From positions 1,860,001 to 1,924,000 of the forward strand of contig NZ_CP031124.1 in assembly GCF_003339525.1 (NCBI RefSeq): a stretch of 64,000 nt of DNA. The letters are read 5' to 3'. The position numbers and the translations under genes are program-made. Below are positions 1-8,119 of this stretch, one piece after another. The notes under the pieces are model-generated. The model was not told where the DNA came from. It did not search any database and was given only the letters and a program-made list of their open reading frames with translations. Positions within the stretch are counted from its first letter, which is position 1. The number at the start of each line of letters is the position of its first letter. The DNA is from Ephemeroptericola cinctiostellae (GTDB lineage: Bacteria; Pseudomonadota; Gammaproteobacteria; Burkholderiales; Burkholderiaceae).

Positions 1-927
1 ACTTGAAAAGCCTTGGTGGTATTTCACGTCACCAGCAGGTAAATCATCGCCGTGTTTGCCTTCAAACTCAGCAAACAAATCGGCTGGGTTTTTGCCCAAA
101 ATATTCACCAAAACGTTTAAACGACCTCGGTGCGCCATGCCAATGACGATTTCTTGCACACCTTGCGCACCACCGTGTTGAATCAAGGCATCCATTGAAG
201 CGATGAAACTTTCGCCACCTTCCAAAGAAAAACGTTTTTGCCCCACATAGCGTGTGTGTAAATAGCGTTCGATGCCTTCAGCTTCGGTCAGCTCCAACAT
301 GATGCGTTTTTTCTGTTCAGCACTGAATTGTGGTGTTGCTTTAGATGACTCCAAACGCTCTTGCCACCAGCGTTTCTCAGCAGGATCAGAAATATACATG
401 AATTCTGCGCCCAATGTGCCGCAATACGTCGTGCGCAAAGCCTGCAGCAAATCACGCAAACTCATGGAATCTTGACCAAAATAGGTATTAGAAGTGCTGT
501 ATTTCTCATCCAAATCAGCTTCAGTCAAACCATAAAAAGAAGGCTCGAGCTCAGGGATTTCAGGACGTTCGCGGCGTTTGAGGGGATCAAGTTCAGCCCA
601 TCGAGAACCTAAGAAACGGTAAGCTGCGACCAATGATTGAACACTGACTTGTTTTTTGGCTTGACCCAAGTCTGAATTCGCAGCTTGTGCCGTCAAAAAT
701 TTGTTTTGTTTCGCACGCAACGCAAAAGACTCGATGACAGGCGCATGCGCCACATCGCGAGCATCGGTTTCGCCATTGCTTGCAGGAACATGCTGCATAT
801 TGTCAAAATATGCACGCCATTGCTCAGGTACAGAGTTGGGATTATCTAAATAGAGCTCATACAACTCTTCAACATACGGTGCATTACCGCCAAAGAGGTA
901 TGAATTTGACAAAAAGTCATTCATCAT
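1..927 (-). CDS. sucA: 2-oxoglutarate dehydrogenase E1 component, 5' part
   Basis: Only the first 309 codons are present; the gene runs off the left edge. The E1 subunit is the thiamine-diphosphate-dependent decarboxylase of the 2-oxoglutarate dehydrogenase complex in the TCA cycle. The N-terminus reads MMNDFLSNSYLFGGNAPYVE, the usual helical E1o leader, followed later by the KRRERPEI and GMAHRGRLNVL segments characteristic of this family. The chosen ATG at 927 has AAAGGA about ten bases upstream; a second ATG follows directly. In related bacteria the E2 (odhB) and E3 (lpd) genes follow, here outside the window. The identification is firm; completeness cannot be judged. Confidence 0.95.
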   Translation of the reverse strand, partial: MMNDFLSNSYLFGGNAPYVEELYELYLDNPNSVPEQWRAYFDNMQHVPASNGETDARDVAHAPVIESFALRAKQNKFLTAQAANSDLGQAKKQVSVQSLVAAYRFLGSRWAELDPLKRRERPEIPELEPSFYGLTEADLDEKYSTSNTYFGQDSMSLRDLLQALRTTYCGTLGAEFMYISDPAEKRWWQERLESSKATPQFSAEQKKRIMLELTEAEGIERYLHTRYVGQKRFSLEGGESFIASMDALIQHGGAQGVQEIVIGMAHRGRLNVLVNILGKNPADLFAEFEGKHGDDLPAGDVKYHQGFSS

Positions 928-1265
928 GATGGGCTTGTCCTTTCTGTGCGCAACGCACAAGGGGATTAGGGAGAACACACTCCCATTAACTTTGCGGCCA
1001 TACCGCTTGGTTAATAGCCAATGTACCACTGTCTAGGTACATCGGGGGCGAGTGGAATAAACACGTCTTATTACAAAACTGAGCAATTAAACGTGAAAAT
1101 CCATGAAAAATCTATATGCAACGCAGCATTCTAGCACCATATAACTTAATCAGCAAAACAGTTTTGCACCATTTTGACTCACATTTTAGATTTTGTCTCA
1201 CGTTTAATTTAATTGTTTTCAAAGACTGTACGTGCCACGGGTTACACGCGCCTTACACAAGCACA
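928..1265. other. Intergenic region upstream of sucA
   Basis: This 338-base stretch lies between the 3' end of the MFS gene and sucA, both on the minus strand, so it should hold the sucA promoter and leader. It contains a perfect inverted repeat at 1021-1042 (listed separately) and a short GGGAG/CTCCC pair at 969-984. No coding sequence is convincing; a 60-codon plus-strand frame at 1116-1298 has no ribosome binding site and no recognisable product. Confidence 0.5.
1021..1042. promoter_or_regulatory. Inverted repeat in the sucA upstream region
   Basis: ATGTACC and GGTACAT form perfect 7-base arms around an 8-base spacer, about 95 bases before the sucA start. It could be an operator for a dimeric regulator of the TCA genes or a small leader hairpin. 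There is no T-run on either side, so it is unlikely to be a terminator. The assignment as regulatory is inference. Confidence 0.35.
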
Positions 1266-2462
1266 TCAAAGATTCCTTGCTTGGAAATTCAACACTGACA
1301 AGCCCACCAAAGCCAAAGCACTGATCCCCGCCCCCACATAAAATGTATAAGCAGCACCGAGGCCATCCCATACATAGCCTGCCAACACACTCGCAATCAA
1401 CATGGCAATGCCTGTCATCAGATTAAAAAAACCAAACGCAGTACCCCGTAAATCAGCAGGCGATGCATCCACCACCATGCGCGCCAATAAACCTTGAGTC
1501 ATGCCCATGTGAACCCCCCACAGCATCACACCGCACATCAACACCCTCCAATCCACAGCATTGGCAAGGCAAAAGTCTGCGGCGATCAAGACCAACAGTC
1601 CACCCGTCAGTAAACCACGGTGACTCACTTTATCCGACAAATGCCCAAAAGGATAAGCACTCAATGCATACACAGCATTCATGGCCACCATCACCAACGG
1701 CACCCAAGCCAAAGCGATACCCAGTTGCTGCGCCCGCAACACCAAAAAAGCTTCGCTGAAACGAGCCAATGTGAACACGGCACCAAACATCACCACTGCC
1801 CAATAATTTAAATCTAATCGTTTTAAATTCGTGATCGAAATTGGATTCATGCGCCGATCAAGTGCAACACTGCTTTTGGGTTCTCGAACACCGCATGCCA
1901 ACACAATCACCGCCAGCACTGCGGGCACCACCGCCATCCAAAACACCGCTCGAACATCATTTTGCCAAAGCAACATCAAACCCACTGCAATCAAAGGCCC
2001 CGTAAATGCCCCCACAGTATCCAACGACTGACGCAAACCAAATGCCGCACCACGTATTTCAGGAGGCGTGATGTCCGCCACCAAGGCATCACGTGGTGCA
2101 CCACGAATGCCTTTACCCACACGATCAATCAATCGCCCCGCGACAATCCAGCCCGCGGCAGGTGCAATTGCGAACAATGGTTTGCTTAAGGCACCCAACG
2201 AATACCCCAACAATGCCAAACCTTTGCGTCGACCCACAGCATCACTGATGACACCTGAAAACACCTTAATGATCAACGCCAATGACTCAGCCAGCCCTTC
2301 GAGCAGGCCCACCAGTGCAACACTCATGCCCAAACTGCCCACCATGAACAAAGGCAACAAGCTGTGAATCATTTCAGATGAAATGTCCATCAACATGCTC
2401 ACACAGCCAAGAACCCAAACACCTTTTGGGATTTTTTTAAGGGTATGTAATGAATAATGCAT
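1266..2462 (-). CDS. MFS transporter
   Basis: A 398-residue inner-membrane protein with about twelve hydrophobic segments and the MFS loop 2-3 signature around GVISDAVGRRKG (residues 75-90). A second basic loop, RLIDRVGKGIRGAPRDALVA, follows near residue 115. This combination is common in an uncharacterised proteobacterial MFS subfamily; the substrate cannot be read from sequence. The ATG at 2462 is preferred over a TTG two codons upstream. The neighbours are two PAP2 phosphatases in the same orientation, 28 bases apart from the nearer one, so cotranscription is likely. Family assignment is firm, function open. Confidence 0.85.
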   Translation of the reverse strand: MHYSLHTLKKIPKGVWVLGCVSMLMDISSEMIHSLLPLFMVGSLGMSVALVGLLEGLAESLALIIKVFSGVISDAVGRRKGLALLGYSLGALSKPLFAIAPAAGWIVAGRLIDRVGKGIRGAPRDALVADITPPEIRGAAFGLRQSLDTVGAFTGPLIAVGLMLLWQNDVRAVFWMAVVPAVLAVIVLACGVREPKSSVALDRRMNPISITNLKRLDLNYWAVVMFGAVFTLARFSEAFLVLRAQQLGIALAWVPLVMVAMNAVYALSAYPFGHLSDKVSHRGLLTGGLLVLIAADFCLANAVDWRVLMCGVMLWGVHMGMTQGLLARMVVDASPADLRGTAFGFFNLMTGIAMLIASVLAGYVWDGLGAAYTFYVGAGISALALVGLSVLNFQARNL

Positions 2463-2490
2463 GTTCAATCCGTGCTCATATGGTCTGCGC

Positions 2491-3288
2491 TCACTTAGCC
2501 GAAAACAAAGGCGCCAGCCAACGTGATTGAATCAAATTTATTTGTACAAAGACCATATTGGCCAACACCACCCACCACAATGCCCAAAACTGATGGCTGA
2601 AAAAATGAGCCCCTTGCGATACTCGAGCAAAACCAAGCAACATACCCAATACCACTGCATACCATACAAATGCACGCGCACTTAAAAAAATGGGGGGCTG
2701 AACCATGCCAAGCTTCAGTTGAGCATTCCACACATTGGGCGGCCAACCGCCAATAAATGCAAAACTCAACAAAATAAAACCACCTGAAGCATGACCTGCT
2801 GGCCAGCACGCCATATCTGAGCTCCCCCACGGTTTGACAGCGAACAAATCGGTGTATGGCCATTGACCTGCAAAATCAATTAGACTCCATGGGCATGCTT
2901 GATTGGTCCATTTCTTCAAATAAGTCACCAACAACATCGACAACAACGCCGCCAGCAATGCGGCCAACCAACGCCGCCACACCTCTTGTTGAATGCCATT
3001 GAAACCATTTCGGCGTTTAAGCCAAAGCCCCATCAACACTTGCAACAAAGCATATGCAGGAATCAACAGCAAGGCGTTTTTAAACCAGATGTGCAAAACA
3101 ACTTCAACCCAACTGGTGTCGTGATTGTATAGAAATTGCCCTGTGGCACTGTTGAACAAGGCATGAGACACCCACATGTCCATCTGATGTCCCCAAGGCA
3201 ACACCTCAGTAAACACCAATAAAAAGACGAAAGAGACCACAAGGCCAACCCAAACCCGTTTCAGACCTTGATGTATATTTGAATTCAT
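2491..3288 (-). CDS. PAP2-family membrane phosphatase (CPW subtype)
   Basis: A 265-residue membrane protein with about six hydrophobic segments. The PAP2 active-site motifs are present in altered form: a KKWTNQACPW segment in place of KX6RP, WPAGHASGG in place of PSGH, and ARVSQGAHFFSHQ in place of SRX5HX3D. This subtype hydrolyses or transfers phosphate on lipid substrates at the periplasmic face in characterised relatives; the lipid here is unknown. The start has a weak AAGAA upstream. It sits between an MFS gene and a second PAP2 gene with small gaps, suggesting a three-gene unit. The last acidic residue of motif 3 is not conserved, so activity needs testing. Confidence 0.8.
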   Translation of the reverse strand: MNSNIHQGLKRVWVGLVVSFVFLLVFTEVLPWGHQMDMWVSHALFNSATGQFLYNHDTSWVEVVLHIWFKNALLLIPAYALLQVLMGLWLKRRNGFNGIQQEVWRRWLAALLAALLSMLLVTYLKKWTNQACPWSLIDFAGQWPYTDLFAVKPWGSSDMACWPAGHASGGFILLSFAFIGGWPPNVWNAQLKLGMVQPPIFLSARAFVWYAVVLGMLLGFARVSQGAHFFSHQFWALWWVVLANMVFVQINLIQSRWLAPLFSAK

Positions 3289-3330
3289 TGTATTTCTTAT
3301 TATTTATAAAAAAGATGTGCGTTTTTGCTC

Positions 3331-3933
3331 TCAATCACGTACCCAACCACGCCGAATAGGCACAGCCATCAGTGTACGATAAAGTTGCTCTAAACGAAAC
3401 ATCATCCCATCACCTATTTTTGGCCACAATGCGTTAACAAAGCATGCGGCGCATAAAGCCACCACCATTGAACCCAGAATATCCAGTGGAAAATGCACAC
3501 CCAAATAAATGCGCGCCCAACCCACAGCCAGCGCCAACAATACAAAAAACACCCTCAAAACCCTTTGCCCCGCCAATACATACACCCATGCCACTGCGCT
3601 CGCTGTCGTCATGTGATCACTTGGAAAAGAAGCATCGGGCCCATGTTTCATAAAATTTGTTCCTAAACCCATCATGAATGGCCGGGGGTGAAACCACAGA
3701 TAGGCAATCAACAGGTTCATGCCCATTGCCAACAACACCGTCAAATAAGCCATGACAACACGTGCTCTTGCTGGGCGCTCACCATACAACCACGCACACA
3801 ACAAGACGATTGGAATCGCATAAGAAGCATAATGTGCCAAAAACCGCGCAAGGCTTAACATCCACGCTTCTGGATTGGGGTTTGCATTGATGATTAGAAA
3901 CACACTTTGATTGAATTGTTCAACAACATTCAT
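3331..3933 (-). CDS. PAP2 phosphatase, undecaprenyl-diphosphatase-like
   Basis: A 200-residue membrane protein of BcrC/YbjG type, which dephosphorylates undecaprenyl pyrophosphate to recycle the peptidoglycan carrier lipid. All three motifs are intact: the basic FHPRPFM segment, SFPSDHMT with the catalytic histidine, and ARIYLGVHFPLDI with the second histidine and aspartate. The N-terminus (NVVEQFNQSVFLIINA) matches the BcrC start. The ATG at 3933 is chosen because AAAGGTG lies seven bases upstream; a GTG three codons earlier is possible. Function is by family similarity. It heads the likely unit with the second PAP2 gene and the MFS gene. Confidence 0.82.
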   Translation of the reverse strand: MNVVEQFNQSVFLIINANPNPEAWMLSLARFLAHYASYAIPIVLLCAWLYGERPARARVVMAYLTVLLAMGMNLLIAYLWFHPRPFMMGLGTNFMKHGPDASFPSDHMTTASAVAWVYVLAGQRVLRVFFVLLALAVGWARIYLGVHFPLDILGSMVVALCAACFVNALWPKIGDGMMFRLEQLYRTLMAVPIRRGWVRD

Positions 3934-4051
3934 TCGAAACACCTTTGATCAAACATTTGATAAGGCACTAAAAATAACACATCTGGGTTAAGCGAAAATG
4001 AAGCACCCACAGTACACACACATCATTGCGCACATGAAGGAAGCGTTGCCC

Positions 4052-4092
4052 AGAAAAAAAAGAAAGCTTTGCACAATGCAAAGCTTTCTTTG
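4052..4092 (-). terminator. Rho-independent terminator of gltA
   Basis: A perfect 14-base-pair stem (AAAGAAAGCTTTGC with its complement) closes a 5-base ACAAT loop. On the minus strand it is followed by an eight-base T-run, giving a strong terminator 30 bases past the gltA stop codon. Confidence 0.93.
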
Positions 4093-4121
4093 GTTCAATG
4101 TATTGAAACTGAATCTAAAAA

Positions 4122-5426
4122 TTAACGCGCAGACATTTTAGGCACATCACGCTTAGGTGAACCCACGAACAATTGACGCGGGCGACCAATTTTTTGATCG
4201 GGATCAGCAATCATTTCATTCCATTGTGCAATCCAACCCACTGTCCGAGCCAAAGCAAAAATGCCGGTGAACAGATCAGTAGGAATACCCAATGCACGTT
4301 GAACGATGCCTGAATAAAAATCAACGTTTGGATACAATTTACGGCTGATGAAATAATCATCAGACAATGCAATGCGCTCCAACTCCATCGCCAACTTGAA
4401 CAATGGATCTTCTTGCAAACCCAACTCTGCCAATACTTCATAGCACGTTTCACGCATCAGTTTTGCGCGTGGATCATAATTTTTGTACACGCGATGGCCA
4501 AAGCCCATCAAACGCACTTCTGAATTTTTATCTTTCACTTTTTCAATGAAGCCAGGCACATTGTCGACATGACCAATCTCTTCCAACATTTTCAATGCAG
4601 CTTCATTGGCACCACCATGCGCGGGGCCCCACAAGCAAGCCACACCAGCCGCAATCGCAGCAAACGGGTTTGTACCCGATGAGCCTGCCAAACGAACGGT
4701 TGAAGTCGATGCATTTTGCTCATGGTCAGCATGCAAAATGAAAATACGATCAACAGCACGTTCAAGCACTGGATTGACCACATATTCTTCCGCAGGCACA
4801 GCAAACATCATGCGCAAGAAATTACCCGAATATGACAAATCATTTTTTGGGTACATGAAAGGTTGACCGATCGAGTACTTGTACGCCATTGCCACCAAAG
4901 TAGGCAATTTAGCAATCAAACGAATGGCTGAAATTTCACGGCTTTTTGCATCCGTGATGTCAGTTGAATCATGGTAAAACGCGCTCATTGCACCCACGGC
5001 AGCAGTCAATACAGCCATTGGGTGCGCATCACGGCGGAAGCTATTAAAAAACTGCTTCATTTGTTCATGCACCATGGTGTGGCGAATGACTTTGTGATTC
5101 ACAAACTCATCTTTTTGCTCAGCTGTCGGCAATTCACCGTTCAGCAGTAAATAAGCCACTTCCAAAAAGTCACACTCTTCTGCCAACTGCTCAATCGGAT
5201 AGCCACGGTAAAGCAACTCACCTTTATCGCCATCAATATAAGTGATGGTTGAATTACATGCCGCAGTTGACATGAAACCAGGATCAAAGGTGAATCGGCC
5301 TGTTTGGGCATACAATTTGCGGATGTCGATGACATCAGGACCAATTGTGCCTTCATAAATAGGCAACTCAACTGAAGGCGAGCCGTCAGAGAACGATAGC
5401 GTAGCGGTTTGGGGATTGGTACTCAT
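4122..5426 (-). CDS. gltA: Citrate synthase
   Basis: A 434-residue hexameric-type citrate synthase, which condenses acetyl-CoA with oxaloacetate in the first TCA step. The catalytic histidines lie in [10 protein letters not shown] and [15 protein letters not shown], and the catalytic aspartate in the NVDFYSG segment near residue 370. Length equals that of the usual proteobacterial enzyme. The start has CAGGAG eight bases upstream. It follows sdhE by 54 bases on the same strand and ends in a strong terminator, so an sdhE-gltA transcript is likely. sucA lies 3.2 kb downstream, separated by the MFS and PAP2 genes. Confidence 0.98.
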   Translation of the reverse strand: MSTNPQTATLSFSDGSPSVELPIYEGTIGPDVIDIRKLYAQTGRFTFDPGFMSTAACNSTITYIDGDKGELLYRGYPIEQLAEECDFLEVAYLLLNGELPTAEQKDEFVNHKVIRHTMVHEQMKQFFNSFRRDAHPMAVLTAAVGAMSAFYHDSTDITDAKSREISAIRLIAKLPTLVAMAYKYSIGQPFMYPKNDLSYSGNFLRMMFAVPAEEYVVNPVLERAVDRIFILHADHEQNASTSTVRLAGSSGTNPFAAIAAGVACLWGPAHGGANEAALKMLEEIGHVDNVPGFIEKVKDKNSEVRLMGFGHRVYKNYDPRAKLMRETCYEVLAELGLQEDPLFKLAMELERIALSDDYFISRKLYPNVDFYSGIVQRALGIPTDLFTGIFALARTVGWIAQWNEMIADPDQKIGRPRQLFVGSPKRDVPKMSAR

Positions 5427-5480
5427 GGTGCAGCTCTCCTGTAATTTAAAAATTTAAAATGTGCCATTTATGATTATGGC

Positions 5481-5786
5481 TTAGATACTTTTTAATAAGG
5501 TCAAGACAGTGTCTGCCAAAACCATCTCTTCCTCAGACATCACATGCTCAGCAGGATCAACTTCAGACAACGTTTTACGACCCATGATCAACTCATACAA
5601 ATCATTGTCGGGCAAATCCAACAACAAATCCAGACCGTACACTTGCTCATCAGTTAAGTCATGTTCATGCACGTTAAAAAAACGTGTCATAAAAATATCA
5701 TTTTCCAACAAACCACGTTTTGCTCGCCAGCGCAATCTTGCGCGGCGCACCTCGTCGGTCACTTTAAAATGGACATCATGAGCCAT
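5481..5786 (-). CDS. sdhE: FAD assembly factor SdhE
   Basis: A 101-residue protein of the SdhE/YgfY (Sdh5) family, which promotes covalent flavinylation of succinate dehydrogenase and fumarate reductase. The signature RGLLENDI (residues 23-30) contains the conserved RGxxE motif. The start MAHDVHFK at 5786 is preferred over frames that begin 15 codons upstream in AT-rich sequence. In many Burkholderiales sdhE lies between sdhCDAB and gltA; here it is directly upstream of gltA but no sdhCDAB genes precede it. The target enzyme must therefore be encoded elsewhere. Confidence 0.93.
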   Translation of the reverse strand: MAHDVHFKVTDEVRRARLRWRAKRGLLENDIFMTRFFNVHEHDLTDEQVYGLDLLLDLPDNDLYELIMGRKTLSEVDPAEHVMSEEEMVLADTVLTLLKSI

Positions 5787-6133
5787 CTGCTTGACACCTA
5801 TCTGACAAAAAATATAACAAAAAAAGAACAATCATATGCAATTTTCAAAACCAAGTAAAACACCCTATTTAAGAAAAATGCTTTGTGACGCATATTAGCG
5901 ACTTTTTTTGCAGTGCACAAGATGTTTGTTTAATAAAAGTAACAAATATCTTATATAAGTCAAACGTCCGCCTGCAAGCAATCATTTAAACATCGACGCG
6001 TAAGCTTTCCCACTTTGTCGCATGACCATATAAATTCATTAAATTGAAATAATGTAGTAAAATGTCGAATTAAGGCTATTTTTCATGCCTTAATTCACAA
6101 TCAGACCCCTTCGCCCATAAAAAAGGACGCACT
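5787..6133. other. Divergent intergenic region between sdhE and the DUF47 gene
   Basis: This AT-rich 347-base region separates divergent genes and should carry promoters for both. It contains a perfect inverted repeat at 6067-6096 (listed separately). I could not find a convincing Pho box of the CTGTCAT type nor a strong -35/-10 pair. No gene is supported here. Confidence 0.5.
6067..6096. promoter_or_regulatory. Inverted repeat upstream of the phosphate transport pair
   Basis: GAATTAAGGC and GCCTTAATTC form perfect 10-base arms around a 10-base AT-rich spacer, ending 37 bases before the DUF47 start codon. It is either an operator for a dimeric regulator or a leader hairpin; no T-run follows, so it is not a standard terminator. 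It does not resemble a PhoB box. Confidence 0.45.
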
Positions 6134-6760
6134 ATGTTCAACCGCCTCATGCCTAAAGAAGGCAAATTTTTTGATTTATTTAACCAACACGCAGAACTTT
6201 TGGTTACCACTTCAAAAGAAGTTGTCAATTTATTCAATGACTTGGCCAACACAGACCGTTACATGAGCGTGATCAAGGACAATGAAAAACGCGCTGATCG
6301 CATCACTTACGAAACTGTAGATTTATTACATAAAACATTCATCACACCGCTCGATCGTGATGTCATGTTGAAACTCACAACCACCATGGACGATGTGATT
6401 GACTTGATGGAAGACGTCGCTGAAACAGTCTCTCTGTATTATGTCACCAACAGCACAAGTGAAGCGAAGCAGCTTGCAGCCATCGGCGTGGCATGCTGCG
6501 AACGCGTTCAAACCGCAGTTGGCTTACTGGACAACATGAAAAGCGCTGGCGAAATCCTCAAAATCTCATCTGAAATTGAGCGCTTAGAATCCGACGGTGA
6601 CCGTATTTTACGCAGTGCAATGTCAAAACTATTCCGTGAAGAAGAAGATGTCAAAAGTTTAATTAAGTATAAAGCAGTTTATGAAATGCTGGAGTCCATC
6701 ACAGACAAGTGTGAAGATGTCGCCAACATCATTCAAGGCATTGTTGTTGAAAACGCTTAA
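6134..6760 (+). CDS. DUF47/PhoU-like phosphate transport regulator
   Basis: A 208-residue, all-helical cytosolic protein of the DUF47 (PhoU-like) family. It begins MFNRLMPKEGKFFDLFNQHA, typical of the proteins encoded next to Pit-type phosphate transporters, and carries the conserved DRITYETVDLLHKTFITP segment and a later MDDVIDLMEDVAE segment. Characterised relatives modulate the adjacent low-affinity phosphate carrier. AAGGA lies eight bases before the ATG. The pit gene follows after 40 bases, so the two form an operon. The exact regulatory action is inferred from family and context. Confidence 0.9.
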   Translation: MFNRLMPKEGKFFDLFNQHAELLVTTSKEVVNLFNDLANTDRYMSVIKDNEKRADRITYETVDLLHKTFITPLDRDVMLKLTTTMDDVIDLMEDVAETVSLYYVTNSTSEAKQLAAIGVACCERVQTAVGLLDNMKSAGEILKISSEIERLESDGDRILRSAMSKLFREEEDVKSLIKYKAVYEMLESITDKCEDVANIIQGIVVENA

Positions 6761-6800
6761 TCCCACTCACCTCAATATTTAACATTTTATAGGCGTTATT

Positions 6801-7808
6801 ATGGGAACAATGCACATCAGCATGCAGGTGGTGATCATTTTGGTCATCCTTGCATTAATTTTCGACTTCATGAATGGCTTTCACGATTCAGCCAACTCCA
6901 TTGCAACGGTTGTGTCAACAGGCGTAATGAAGCCACAACATGCCGTCATTATGGCAGCCACATTTAACTTCATTGCTTTTTATGTGTTGCCGCACACTGT
7001 CGCAGCCTCTATTGGTAAAGGCATTATTGAAGGCTCTGTCGTCGACCAGTATGTCATTTTTGGCGCGCTGGCGGGTGCCATTGTGTGGAACGTGGTGACG
7101 TGGTACTTCGGCATTCCATCATCATCTTCACACGCTTTGATGGGTGGATTGATTGGTGCGGCGGTTGCCAAAGCAGGTGTTGGCGCACTGTTAAGCGAAA
7201 AAATCATTCAAACTGTGCTGTTTATTTTTGTTGCACCAGCGCTTGGTTTTCTCTTGGGCTCTATTTTAATGGTCGCGGTCTCGTGGATTTTCTACCGCAG
7301 CTCACCTGCACGCGTGGATCGTTTGTTCCGCCGCCTGCAATTGATATCCGCTGCCGCATACAGCCTCGGTCATGGTGGCAATGATGCACAAAAGACCATG
7401 GGCATCATTTGGTTGCTGTTGATCGCCAGTGGCCTCATCGGTAAAAACGATGCTTTACCCGCCTGGGTGGGCTACAGCTGTTTCGCCGCCATCGCATTGG
7501 GTACATTATTTGGCGGTTGGCGTATTGTCAAAACCATGGGTCAAAAGCTGACCAAGCTGAAGCCAGTGGGCGGTTTTTGTGCCGAAACAGGTGGTGCAAT
7601 CACCTTATTCACAGCCACCGCTTTGGGCATTCCCGTCTCAACCACCCACACCATCACGGGTGCCATCGTGGGTGTCGGCTCGACCCGCCGCTTTTCTTCT
7701 GTGAATTGGGGCATTGCCAGTAACATCGTGTGGGCATGGATTTTCACCATTCCAGCTTCTGCGTTTATTGCGGCCATCTCTTGGTGGATCAGCACCAAGC
7801 TGTTCTGA
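6801..7808 (+). CDS. pit: Pit-family inorganic phosphate transporter
   Basis: A 335-residue membrane protein with about ten hydrophobic segments. Both PHO-4 family signatures are visible: GFHDSANSIATVV near residue 25 and GGNDAQKTMGII near residue 190, the two copies of the inverted-repeat substrate site. Members carry metal phosphate with protons across the inner membrane. A second ATG lies three codons in. It is the second gene of the DUF47-pit operon and is followed by a terminator. Family assignment is firm. Confidence 0.94.
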   Translation: MGTMHISMQVVIILVILALIFDFMNGFHDSANSIATVVSTGVMKPQHAVIMAATFNFIAFYVLPHTVAASIGKGIIEGSVVDQYVIFGALAGAIVWNVVTWYFGIPSSSSHALMGGLIGAAVAKAGVGALLSEKIIQTVLFIFVAPALGFLLGSILMVAVSWIFYRSSPARVDRLFRRLQLISAAAYSLGHGGNDAQKTMGIIWLLLIASGLIGKNDALPAWVGYSCFAAIALGTLFGGWRIVKTMGQKLTKLKPVGGFCAETGGAITLFTATALGIPVSTTHTITGAIVGVGSTRRFSSVNWGIASNIVWAWIFTIPASAFIAAISWWISTKLF

Positions 7809-7834
7809 GCTTAAAAGCGAACATAAAAATAAAA

Positions 7835-7867
7835 CAAAAAAAGCCAACACAACGTTTGGCTTTTTTT
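7835..7867 (+). terminator. Terminator after pit
   Basis: AGCCAA and TTGGCT arms with a short loop, preceded by an A-run and followed by seven T residues, 30 bases past the pit stop codon. The A-run on the other side means it could also act on the minus strand, but no minus-strand gene lies next to it. Confidence 0.85.
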
Positions 7868-8119
7868 GAACCCATTGGCTTACCTTTTACTTTTAATAGC
7901 TCAACTAATCGCCGTCAAAGATATTAAGCACTTCCCTAGATTAAGCACATCCTCTGATCAATTTATGATCGGCCTTGCACATTCTCAACAAGCCCCTTTT
8001 TACTTTTTACATACAACTTACATTTGTTGAAATCAATTGCGCACCCAACGAATGAAATGTATATCTTTAATGCTACAATGCAAGCCAATTTAAGCGACTC
8101 TCGTTCATCAAAGTGCATC
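7868..8119. other. Region upstream of the RND efflux operon
   Basis: Together with the pit terminator this makes a 311-base gap before the RND operon. It should hold the efflux operon promoter. A weak candidate pair (TTGCGC, 17 bases, TATATC) lies at about 8037-8065, but it is not strong enough to annotate. No regulator gene and no clear operator palindrome is seen. Confidence 0.4.

Noticed and set aside
1116..1298. Short plus-strand frame downstream of the MFS gene
   Set aside because: No ribosome binding site, no similarity to a known small protein, and it runs into the end of the MFS gene.
5787..6133. PhoB box upstream of the DUF47-pit operon
   Set aside because: No direct repeat resembling CTGTCAT with an 11-base period was found.
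8024..8119. Longer N-terminus for the RND outer-membrane lipoprotein
   Set aside because: The 32 extra residues would bury the lipoprotein signal peptide; the start at 8120 yields a proper lipobox.
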